A stretch of DNA of 5,049 nucleotides from JBIKVP01 sp044356745 (GTDB lineage: Bacteria > Pseudomonadota > Alphaproteobacteria > Rhizobiales > Beijerinckiaceae): positions 1 to 5,049 of the forward strand of contig JBIKVP010000108.1 of NCBI GenBank assembly GCA_044356745.1, in the 5' to 3' direction. The notes below the pieces were generated by a model, which made no database searches, was not told the DNA's origin, and was given only the letters and a program-made list of their open reading frames with translations. Shown here piece after piece: positions 1-4,955 of this stretch (position 1 is the stretch's first letter; each line of letters opens with the position of its first letter). The translations under genes and the position numbers were made by a program.

Positions 1-29
1 CGTTGATCCGGTTCTAAAAGCGTACCCAT
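1..29 (-). CDS. Possible start of the insertion-sequence protein, partial (left copy)
   Basis: Reading leftward from an ATG at 29-27, the frame gives MGTLLEPDQ and is still open at the window edge. It is identical to the longer stretch at 5008-5049, so the two support each other only as copies. The ATG lies 66 bases inside the repeat end (30-95), a plausible leader length for a transposase. No clear ribosome-binding site is visible. Nine codons are far too few to name a family. Confidence 0.3.
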
Positions 30-95
30 ACCAAATTGGAATCAAAACAACCTTAATAAAAAGATAACGCCAACTCTTCACTCACGAGGGGTATA
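1..95 (-). mobile_element. End of an insertion-sequence copy (left), running out of the window
   Basis: This stretch is the exact reverse complement of 4942-5036: 95 of 95 bases match, and the match stops at base 96 (G here, C at the partner position). A perfect repeat of this length facing its partner across 4.85 kb is best explained by two copies of one multicopy element in opposite orientation, with only the same end of each inside the window. The outer end reads TATACCCCTCGTGAGTG going into the element. The match is limited by the window edge at base 1, so the true repeat probably extends further left. The element family is not identified. The alternative is an assembly fold-back. Confidence 0.7.
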
Positions 96-135
96 GAGAC
101 GAATTATTAGAAAAAATTGAGACTGAAAAAATCGA

Positions 136-654
136 ATGGGCAAAAAAACAAATGAATTCACTAATAAAATTCTGCGTGAAACTGATGAAATTGGAGATAT
201 CAATAAAAAAATAAAAGGTGAGGAATGTCGTGAAACATTTAAAGAGCTAACAGGCTATTTTAAAAGTGATGAAGCTGGCAAAATTTTAAATATAATACGT
301 GGACTAAAATATGAGTTTTTTCGTGATAACATCGTATTAAACGATGATATTGAGAAGTTTAATACATTTTCTGATCTTGGAAGTCATTACAAAGATTGTA
401 TAGATTATTTACCTGAAAAAGAAATTGATGATTTATATTGGGATGCCTATGGCGCCAAGCTAGAATTAAATCAGGAAAAATTTAATCCCGAAGAATATGA
501 AGAATGGCGGAATAATCAATCAAGCGATGCAGAAAAAGACAAAGAGAAAAATGATGAAAAATTTGAAGATGACGTTAAAGATCGTCTTATTAAAAAAGCT
601 GTTACTCAAGCTGCAACATACATCCTAAAATTAATACTTCCTGACCCCAAATAA
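136..654 (+). CDS. Hypothetical charged protein, probably missing its 5' end
   Basis: The product is 172 residues if it starts at ATG 136, and I do not recognise it. It is rich in Lys, Glu and Asp. A strongly charged, probably disordered stretch lies at about residues 129-150, followed by a C-terminal helix with a hydrophobic face (about 151-168, LIKKAVTQAATYILKLIL). No signal peptide or membrane segment is evident. The DNA is clearly more A+T-rich than dnaQ or ribA next door, suggesting acquired DNA. The start is doubtful: no good ribosome-binding site precedes ATG 136, an in-frame TGA sits at 124-126, and a Glu/Lys-rich frame (+1 relative to this one) runs from the insertion-sequence junction to the seven-A run at 142-148. 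The gene may be the 3' part of a longer protein cut by the insertion. It converges on dnaQ with a 27-base gap. Function unknown. Confidence 0.6.
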   Translation: MGKKTNEFTNKILRETDEIGDINKKIKGEECRETFKELTGYFKSDEAGKILNIIRGLKYEFFRDNIVLNDDIEKFNTFSDLGSHYKDCIDYLPEKEIDDLYWDAYGAKLELNQEKFNPEEYEEWRNNQSSDAEKDKEKNDEKFEDDVKDRLIKKAVTQAATYILKLILPDPK

Positions 655-681
655 GGTTATCTTTTGTACTATCTATATTAT

Positions 682-1395
682 TCATTCCGATATATAGGTC
701 TTCCAAATTGCTTTTTCACCCAATGCTTTCATAAATTGGCGATGTGTATCCATATCATTTTCGCTCAGGCGCTCAGCAAGAGGTATGGTGCGGATGCGCT
801 TTGTCAAAGATGCATCGGTTAAAGTGCTTTCACCATCATTGAGACGCTTGTCGCTGCTATCTGCAACCAGACTCAATGCGGTTTGTTTGCCGCCAATAAG
901 TTCTAAATAAACTTCTGCAAGAATTTCAGAATCAAGCAACGCGCCATGTTTTGTGCGACGGCTGTTATCGATACTATATCGTGAGCAAAGTGCGTCGAGG
1001 CTATTGGATGCGCCGGGATGTTTACGTCTTGCCAAAATAAGCGTATCAACCGCATCTTTAAGCTCAAATGTTGGGCGGCCAACGCGTGATAATTCTGCAT
1101 TTAAAAAGCCGATATCAAACGGCGCATTGTGAATAACGAGACGCGAATCCGCACAAAAATCAAGAAAAGCATCGCCAATATCGGCAAATTTTGGCTTATC
1201 GCTTAAAAACTCATTTGATAAGCCGTGAACCCTAAAAGCGCCCTCTGCAACAGGGCACTCGGGATTAAGGTAAGTGTGAAACGTGTTTCCTGTCGGCACA
1301 TGGTTGATGAGCTCTACACACCCAATTTCAACAATGCGATCCCCTGATGTAGCGTTCGTACCTGTCGTTTCAGTATCAAGAACAACTTCACGCAT
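682..1395 (-). CDS. dnaQ: DNA polymerase III epsilon subunit (3'-5' proofreading exonuclease)
   Basis: The 237-residue protein is a DEDDh exonuclease that removes misincorporated nucleotides in the replicative polymerase core, bound to the alpha subunit. The three exonuclease motifs are intact. Exo I is DTETTG with D7 and E9, Exo II is HNAPFDIGFL with D94, and Exo III is HGALLDSEILAEVY with H150 and D155, matching E. coli D12, E14, D103, H162 and D167. After the catalytic domain, QTALSL (171-176) sits where E. coli epsilon has its beta-clamp-binding motif QTSMAF. The rest is the flexible tail that binds alpha. Length is close to the E. coli protein (243). I chose ATG 1395 over GTG 1401 because AGAAAG lies about seven bases upstream of the ATG but abuts the GTG. 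It follows the cytochrome gene by 41 bases and is probably co-transcribed with it, although the two functions are unrelated. Confidence 0.96.
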   Translation of the reverse strand: MREVVLDTETTGTNATSGDRIVEIGCVELINHVPTGNTFHTYLNPECPVAEGAFRVHGLSNEFLSDKPKFADIGDAFLDFCADSRLVIHNAPFDIGFLNAELSRVGRPTFELKDAVDTLILARRKHPGASNSLDALCSRYSIDNSRRTKHGALLDSEILAEVYLELIGGKQTALSLVADSSDKRLNDGESTLTDASLTKRIRTIPLAERLSENDMDTHRQFMKALGEKAIWKTYISE

Positions 1396-1436
1396 AATCA
1401 CACTTTCTGATTTTTATATCTCACACGTTGTGTGTT

Positions 1437-1991
1437 TCATGGCTCATGTCGCTTAAACAACATCCGTCCCATCACCTGATCTTTATACAGCACAAGATGC
1501 ATCAGTGCTGCGCCAATGTGCGCTAAAACAAGCGCTGCGAGCAGATAAGAACCCCACTTGTGAATTGGCATGACGATAGCTGTTGTATCGCGCCCACCGG
1601 GGAAAACATTTGGAATTTTAAAGAGTCCAAATACATCAATAGGGCCACAACAAGCGGATGAGCCTATAAATCCCATTAACGGCACGAGAATAAGAAGCAG
1701 ATAAAGTGAATGATGGGTTGCAGCAGATGCGATGCGTTGAAATTTTGTCAAGGTTGGAACCGGTTCAGGTACGCCCTTTTTGACTTTGATCAGAATACGC
1801 AGAAAAATCAGAGCCATAACAGTCACACCAAAGGATTTGTGCCACCAATAGAGATCACCGCGCAATGACCCACTCTCCATGTTGGTCATCACAACACCAA
1901 CAACGAGAAGACAGATCACAATGGCCGCAGTGATCCAGTGTATCGCTTTGTGTGATGGTGCATAATCAACAGGCTTGTGCATCTGAGACAT
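1437..1991 (-). CDS. Cytochrome b561 family membrane protein (di-heme, CybB/YceJ-like)
   Basis: This 184-residue protein has four hydrophobic segments at about 18-36, 53-68, 94-110 and 146-168, the layout of bacterial cytochrome b561. The family holds two b hemes in the inner membrane and passes electrons between quinol and a periplasmic or membrane acceptor; E. coli CybB acts as a superoxide:ubiquinone oxidoreductase. Candidate heme ligands are H18 (KAIHWITA), H51 (WWHKSFG), H144 (PIHKWG) and H158 (VLAHIGA), with further His at 93/94. A Cys pair (114-115) lies in the loop after helix 3. A TTG at 2003 would add four residues, but I prefer ATG 1991 because GGAG lies six bases before it. The gene is divergent from ribA and first in a likely unit with dnaQ. 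The exact electron partner cannot be told from sequence. Confidence 0.9.
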   Translation of the reverse strand: MSQMHKPVDYAPSHKAIHWITAAIVICLLVVGVVMTNMESGSLRGDLYWWHKSFGVTVMALIFLRILIKVKKGVPEPVPTLTKFQRIASAATHHSLYLLLILVPLMGFIGSSACCGPIDVFGLFKIPNVFPGGRDTTAIVMPIHKWGSYLLAALVLAHIGAALMHLVLYKDQVMGRMLFKRHEP

Positions 1992-2116
1992 GAAACTCTC
2001 CAATTAAAATTTGTTTAAAATAAAAGCTCACGTGATCCACATAGAGCGCGTCACGTATGTAGAGAAGCCTGTGTGCTGGTTTATCGCAAGCTTTTTTGTT
2101 ATAAGCTTCACATCAT

Positions 2117-2136
2117 TCTGACATATTGTTGTCAGA
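2117..2136. promoter_or_regulatory. Operator-like palindrome between divergent cytochrome b561 and ribA
   Basis: TCTGACA and TGTCAGA form perfect 7-base arms around a 6-base A+T-rich centre. The site lies in the 0.2-kb divergent intergenic region, about 125 bases from the cytochrome start and 60-70 bases before the ribA start, so a repressor or activator dimer bound here could affect either gene. The regulator is unknown, and no run of T follows that would make it a terminator. Clear -35/-10 promoter pairs for either gene were not convincing. Confidence 0.4.
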
Positions 2137-2206
2137 GAGGTCTTGTAGTTATGTGTAGAACAAACAATCAGCGTAAAACCTGCTTGTAAAAAACAGGGTG
2201 AGCCGC

Positions 2207-3391
2207 GTGCATCATACACCTCTCGATTTGCAAAATCCCCTCATTCACAATCCACTTATTGATGCTGAACGCGCTATTTCAGAAATGCGCGCAGGGCGTC
2301 CTGTGGTCATTTTTCATGAGGGGGAAGCGCAAATTGTGATCAGTGCTGAAACAGTCGTTGATGCGCAAGTTACATTTTTGCACGCGATTGTGAACAAAGA
2401 AAAAAACGATTCTGATCTTAGCGGCATAGCGCACTTAGTACTGACCTCACAGAGACTAACACGATTGGGATTAGAGCGTTCTGAACATGGTGCGTTGGCG
2501 CTACCCGCGCTTGATTTAGAGCGCATTACAACACTTGCACTTAAAGTTGATGCCAGCATTGATGCACCTGTGCACGCTATTACAGCCCTTGATGAAGCCG
2601 CGCTTGTCCTTGCACAAGCCTCTCAGCTTGTCCCCGCTATCGTCGCTTTACATCTGGATGATGCGAACACTTCAACCCATCAAATTGCACAAGTGGGCGT
2701 GAATGATATTCGCATGTATATTGAATATGCGCGCCGTGACATCAAGTTGATTAGTCGTGCGCCTGTCCCCCTTGAAGCAGCTTCCAAAACGGAGTTTTGT
2801 GTATTCCGAGGTGGAGAAGGTCTGCGTGATCAAGTCGCAATTATCGTCGGACAACCTGATATGAATGAAGGCGTATTGGTGCGTATGCATTCAGCATGTC
2901 TCACGGGTGATCTGTTTGGTTCGCTCAAATGCGATTGCGGCGATCAATTGCGTAATACGGTCAAATTCATGACCAATAACGGCGGTGGAATTCTGCTCTA
3001 TCTTGATCAGGAAGGTCGCGGTAATGGCATCGCCAATAAAATGCGTGCCTATGCTCTTCAGGCTAAAGGATGGGATACCTATGATGCAGATGCGGTGTTT
3101 GGCTTTGGTGCCGATCAACGTCATTTTGAATTTGCAGCGCAAATGTTGGTTCAGCTTGGTGTAAAAAAAGTACGCTTGATGACAAACAACCCTGTTAAAA
3201 TTGCCGCTATTGCACATGCGGGGCTCGAATTAGTTGATAACCAGCGCGTTTTAGGACGTTTGACGGCTGAAAATGTGAGCTACCTCAAATCAAAGCGAGA
3301 GAATGCAGGGCACTTGATTTCAAGCGATTATCTGCAATCTGAGCTAATCAATATAAAACCTCTTGCTGTGTGCTCAGGGCAACGTGAATAG
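2207..3391 (+). CDS. ribA: GTP cyclohydrolase II with long N-terminal extension (riboflavin synthesis)
   Basis: It opens the imidazole ring of GTP, releasing formate and pyrophosphate, to make the first riboflavin intermediate in the cytoplasm. Numbering from GTG 2198, the catalytic domain is about residues 190-385 and all key residues are present. The zinc ligands are C234 in RMHSACLTGD plus C245 and C247 in KCDCGDQL, with the same spacing as E. coli C54/C65/C67. Y285 is in MRAYALQ, D306 and R308 are in GFGADQRHF, and TNNP lies at 329-332. The first ~180 residues are an extension absent from E. coli RibA (196 residues). Part of it (AERAISEMRAGRPVVIF) resembles the start of RibB but lacks its acidic DDEDRENEGD motif, so it is unlikely to make DHBP. 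Two GTG starts compete, 2198 and 2207. AGGGTGA ends five bases before 2207 and would overlap 2198, so I list 2207. No FMN riboswitch is seen. Confidence 0.95.
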   Translation: MHHTPLDLQNPLIHNPLIDAERAISEMRAGRPVVIFHEGEAQIVISAETVVDAQVTFLHAIVNKEKNDSDLSGIAHLVLTSQRLTRLGLERSEHGALALPALDLERITTLALKVDASIDAPVHAITALDEAALVLAQASQLVPAIVALHLDDANTSTHQIAQVGVNDIRMYIEYARRDIKLISRAPVPLEAASKTEFCVFRGGEGLRDQVAIIVGQPDMNEGVLVRMHSACLTGDLFGSLKCDCGDQLRNTVKFMTNNGGGILLYLDQEGRGNGIANKMRAYALQAKGWDTYDADAVFGFGADQRHFEFAAQMLVQLGVKKVRLMTNNPVKIAAIAHAGLELVDNQRVLGRLTAENVSYLKSKRENAGHLISSDYLQSELINIKPLAVCSGQRE

Positions 3392-3401
3392 CCCTCAACA
3401 T

Positions 3402-3439
3402 CTTGACATTTGAATTCGCTTACGTCACGACATGTCAAG
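3402..3439. promoter_or_regulatory. Inverted repeat containing a TTGACA box upstream of tRNA-Gly
   Basis: CTTGACAT (3402-3409) and ATGTCAAG (3432-3439) are perfect 8-base arms 22 bases apart, between the ribA stop and the tRNA. The left arm contains TTGACA, a consensus -35, at a position that could serve the tRNA. No good -10 hexamer lies 16-18 bases downstream, so the promoter reading is tentative. The repeat could instead be an operator or a weak RNA stem after ribA; no T tract follows. Confidence 0.35.
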
Positions 3440-3451
3440 CGCGACGCGCTT
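3437..3451. repeat. G+C-rich 15-base palindrome just before tRNA-Gly
   Basis: AAGCGCG and CGCGCTT form perfect 7-base arms around one A, ending four bases before the mature tRNA. It overlaps the right arm of the preceding inverted repeat by three bases. It is probably in or beside the transcription start region, where a G+C-rich discriminator is typical of stringently controlled stable-RNA promoters. That role is inference. Confidence 0.35.
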
Positions 3452-3455
3452 CATT

Positions 3456-3529
3456 GCGGGTGTAGCTCAATGGTAGAGCAGCAGCCTTCCAAGCTGAATA
3501 CGAGGGTTCGATTCCCTTCACCCGCTCCA
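3456..3529 (+). tRNA. tRNA-Gly (anticodon TCC), CCA encoded
   Basis: A full cloverleaf reads directly from the sequence. The acceptor stem is GCGGGTG (3456-3462) with CACCCGC (3519-3525). The D arm is GCTC/GAGC (3465-3468, 3476-3479) around AATGGTA. The anticodon loop is CTTCCAA (3486-3492) with anticodon TCC at 3488-3490, which reads GGA and, by wobble, other glycine codons. The T arm is GAGGG/CCCTT around TTCGATT (3507-3513). The discriminator is T3526 and CCA is encoded at 3527-3529. Pair 27-43 at the top of the anticodon stem is a G-A mismatch; all other stems are sound. The tRNA lies 64 bases after ribA, and its T arm is partly copied twice in the next 90 bases. Confidence 0.97.
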
Positions 3530-3542
3530 AAGTTTTTACATT

Positions 3543-3604
3543 AATCGAACCCTCATTTTATACACGACGGCTTTTGCAAGCAAAAGCCTATGGCTGGTTC
3601 GATT
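3543..3604. repeat. Two-stem inverted-repeat structure downstream of tRNA-Gly
   Basis: An outer 9-base stem, AATCGAACC (3543-3551) with GGTTCGATT (3596-3604), encloses a perfect 8-base hairpin, GGCTTTTG (3569-3576) with CAAAAGCC (3581-3588) and loop CAAG. The left arm plus three more bases (3543-3554) is also the exact reverse complement of the tRNA T arm at 3502-3513. No T tract follows the hairpin on either strand, so it is not an ordinary intrinsic terminator. The 199-base spacer to the HIT gene holds nothing else I can support. Confidence 0.5.
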
Positions 3605-3613
3605 CCCTGCACC
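3596..3613 (+). repeat. Partial copy of the tRNA-Gly T loop and 3' side
   Basis: GGTTCGATTCCCTGCACC matches tRNA positions 3505-3522 at 17 of 18 bases (G for T at one position). The bases before it do not pair to form a T stem and no acceptor or D arm is present, so this is a fragment and not a second tRNA. Such 3'-end copies are the usual footprint of elements that integrate into tRNA genes, but no integrase is nearby. Chance resemblance to conserved T-arm sequence is possible. Confidence 0.5.
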
Positions 3614-3728
3614 AAGGGTGAGAAATATCGACACTCTATGACAACGATAAATAAAAAATCCCATGTTTGCTTCAAAGCGATAAAGACGGCTACACTCATG
3701 ATTCGATTGTATAAACACAGGGCAAGTT

Positions 3729-4148
3729 ATGACCAGCTATGATCAAAACAATATCTTCGCAAAAATTTTACGTGGCGAGGTTCCCTGCCAACGTATTTAT
3801 GAAGATGAGCACACTCTCGCATTTCTCGATATAATGCCGCAAGCGGATGGTCATACGCTTGTTATTCCAAAGCATCCCTGCGCAATGATATTTGATGCCC
3901 CTTTGGAGGTTCTTAAAGCGACAATCGCAACCGTGCACCGCCTGGCGCCTGTGGTGAGATCAGCGATGAAAGCCAATGGCCTTTTAATAAGGCAATCGAA
4001 TGAACGGGCGGGCGGCCAAATGATTTTTCATCTCCATTTTCACCTTATTCCGTGTTGGGATAATGTTCCTCTTAAACCGCATACGGGTGAAGTTGCACCA
4101 GCAGAGACCCTTGAACGTCATGCAGACATTCTGCGTCAAATGCTTTAA
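3729..4148 (+). CDS. HIT-family nucleotide hydrolase/transferase (HinT-like)
   Basis: The 139-residue protein belongs to the histidine-triad family, cytoplasmic dimers that hydrolyse or transfer nucleotide monophosphates, typically from AMP-lysine or other phosphoramidates. The triad HLHFHLIP (residues 101-108) supplies H101, H103 and the catalytic H105. The N-terminal NIFAKILRGEVPCQRIYED and the PQADGHTLVIPK strand are characteristic, and length fits the small HIT class. The usual N-terminal zinc Cys pair of some HIT proteins is absent; C20, C51 and C110 are present without an obvious metal pattern. AGGG lies about seven bases before ATG 3729, and TATAAA at 3710-3715 could be a -10 box, but no good -35 matches it. 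It stands alone between the tRNA and the RTX gene. The physiological substrate cannot be told from sequence. Confidence 0.93.
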   Translation: MTSYDQNNIFAKILRGEVPCQRIYEDEHTLAFLDIMPQADGHTLVIPKHPCAMIFDAPLEVLKATIATVHRLAPVVRSAMKANGLLIRQSNERAGGQMIFHLHFHLIPCWDNVPLKPHTGEVAPAETLERHADILRQML

Positions 4149-4158
4149 TCCATTTGTC

Positions 4159-4233
4159 TGAATGTGATTTTAATAACTGAGAATATAAATTATAAGGTTA
4201 ATTTTATTTCAACATAACTATTAATCACATTCA
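4159..4233. repeat. Long-armed inverted repeat between the HIT and RTX genes
   Basis: TGAATGTGATT (4159-4169) and AATCACATTCA (4223-4233) are perfect 11-base arms separated by 53 A+T-rich bases. Skipping two T bases on the left lets pairing continue by four more bases (TAATA-like). It starts 11 bases after the HIT stop. It could be a 3' stem for the HIT transcript, paired sites for a regulator of the RTX gene, or the ends of a small non-autonomous element. Nothing in the spacer distinguishes these. Confidence 0.45.
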
Positions 4234-4256
4234 TTTACTGTAAACGCCCGATATCA

Positions 4257-4284
4257 TTGTATTTTAGAGTAAATCTAATATCTT
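4257..4284 (+). promoter_or_regulatory. Tentative promoter of the RTX gene
   Basis: TTGTAT (4257-4262) and TATCTT (4279-4284) are 16 bases apart, about 35 bases before the RTX start. The match to sigma-70 boxes is moderate, and the surrounding A+T richness raises the chance of a random match. Confidence 0.25.
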
Positions 4285-4307
4285 TTAAGTGAATTTATTA
4301 TTCATAG

Positions 4308-4313
4308 AAGGAG
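4308..4313 (+). promoter_or_regulatory. Strong ribosome-binding site of the RTX gene
   Basis: AAGGAG lies six bases before ATG 4320. It is the best ribosome-binding site in the window and fixes the RTX start, arguing that this is a genuine 5' end. Confidence 0.75.
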
Positions 4314-4319
4314 ATAGCG

Positions 4320-4955
4320 ATGACTGGCGGCCAGCTTAATATTTCTTCAGGGGGGACACAGTTCTCTGATGGACAGGTTTTACTCAACGACTACAATAAA
4401 TCGAATGCTACTAATTTTTCTTCGGTCTTCTTGGGTGGCACTGTAGGCAATGATAAATTGATTGGTACTAGTGGAGCGGACAGGCTACAGGGGGGTGAGG
4501 GGAATGACATCCTTATCGGACTTGCGGGCAATGATTTACTCATCGGCGGATTAGGTGATGATCAACTTTATGGCGGATTAGGGAATGATCTCCTGTATGG
4601 GGGAGAAGGTCATGACAAACTTGTGGGGGGATTGGGCAATGATTTACTCATCGGCGGTTTAGGCAATGATACGCTATGGGGTGGCCGCGGTAACGATGGG
4701 TTATATGGTGGAGAGGGTGACGATACACTCTATGGTGGGGTGGGTCATGATGGTCTTTTTGGCGGTATTGGCAACGACACGCTCAATGGCGGCTTAGGAA
4801 ATGATCTTTTAAGCGGTGGCGATGGTGATGACACGTTAACTGGTGGAGAAGGTTTTGATCATCTCTTTGGTGGATTGGGCAAAGATACGCTCAATGGGAA
4901 TGAGGGGAATGATGTTCTAGCGGGCGGACTAGGAAATGATGTATACCCCTCGTGA
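4320..4955 (+). CDS. RTX calcium-binding repeat protein, 3'-truncated by the insertion sequence
   Basis: The 211-residue frame has a short N-terminal region (1-39, no Sec signal peptide) followed by 19 consecutive nonapeptides of the form GGxGxDxLx (40-210). In RTX proteins these fold into a parallel beta roll that binds calcium outside the cell after export by a type I secretion system, whose signal lies at the extreme C terminus. Here the last unit, GGLGNDVY, runs into the insertion-sequence end at 4942 and stops after Pro-Ser, so any downstream domain and the secretion signal are missing. Intact proteins often continue GNDVYVVD, which fits a break right there. I would expect the product not to be exported. 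No type I exporter genes are in the window. Repeat units are partly duplicated at DNA level (4526-4549 and 4634-4657). The intact protein could have been a toxin, enzyme or adhesin; this cannot be told. Confidence 0.88.
   Translation: MTGGQLNISSGGTQFSDGQVLLNDYNKSNATNFSSVFLGGTVGNDKLIGTSGADRLQGGEGNDILIGLAGNDLLIGGLGDDQLYGGLGNDLLYGGEGHDKLVGGLGNDLLIGGLGNDTLWGGRGNDGLYGGEGDDTLYGGVGHDGLFGGIGNDTLNGGLGNDLLSGGDGDDTLTGGEGFDHLFGGLGKDTLNGNEGNDVLAGGLGNDVYPS
4526..4657 (+). repeat. 24-base perfect direct repeat inside the RTX repeats
   Basis: Positions 4526-4549 and 4634-4657 are identical over 24 bases and lie 108 bases apart, exactly four nonapeptide units. Other units encode the same peptides with different codons, so this pair is a more recent duplication, or gene conversion, within the array. 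In-frame gain or loss of units by slippage or unequal recombination is the likely mechanism. Confidence 0.75.

Noticed and set aside
2088..2108. Terminator-like AAGCTT...AAGCTT pair
   Set aside because: Each arm is a 6-base self-palindrome with an A+T-rich 9-base loop; too weak, and inside the likely promoter region of the cytochrome gene.
1992..2206. FMN riboswitch upstream of ribA
   Set aside because: The conserved RFN-element blocks were not found, and the leader before ribA is too short.
2028..2219. Minus-strand open frame in the cytochrome/ribA intergenic region
   Set aside because: Low-complexity translation with no recognisable domain and no ribosome-binding site; it overlaps the ribA start and the likely promoters.
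2891..3217. Minus-strand open frame of 108 codons inside ribA
   Set aside because: It lies opposite the conserved catalytic region of ribA; its translation is Cys/Ile/His-rich and looks like an antisense shadow.
3376..3395. Intrinsic terminator at the ribA end (AGGGC/GCCCT)
   Set aside because: The stem is only five bases with a ten-base loop, overlaps the stop codon, and has no T tract.
3569..3620. A second complete tRNA or tRNA-like gene
   Set aside because: A T loop and an anticodon-like hairpin with GCA can be imagined, but the T stem does not pair, the hairpin loop is only four bases, and no acceptor or D arm exists.
3536..3718. Minus-strand 60-codon open frame after the tRNA
   Set aside because: It covers the tRNA-derived repeats and hairpin, has no ribosome-binding site, and gives no protein-like pattern.
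4440..4955. CRISPR-like or satellite array
   Set aside because: The 27-base periodicity is explained by protein-coding nonapeptide units with no conserved spacer/repeat alternation.
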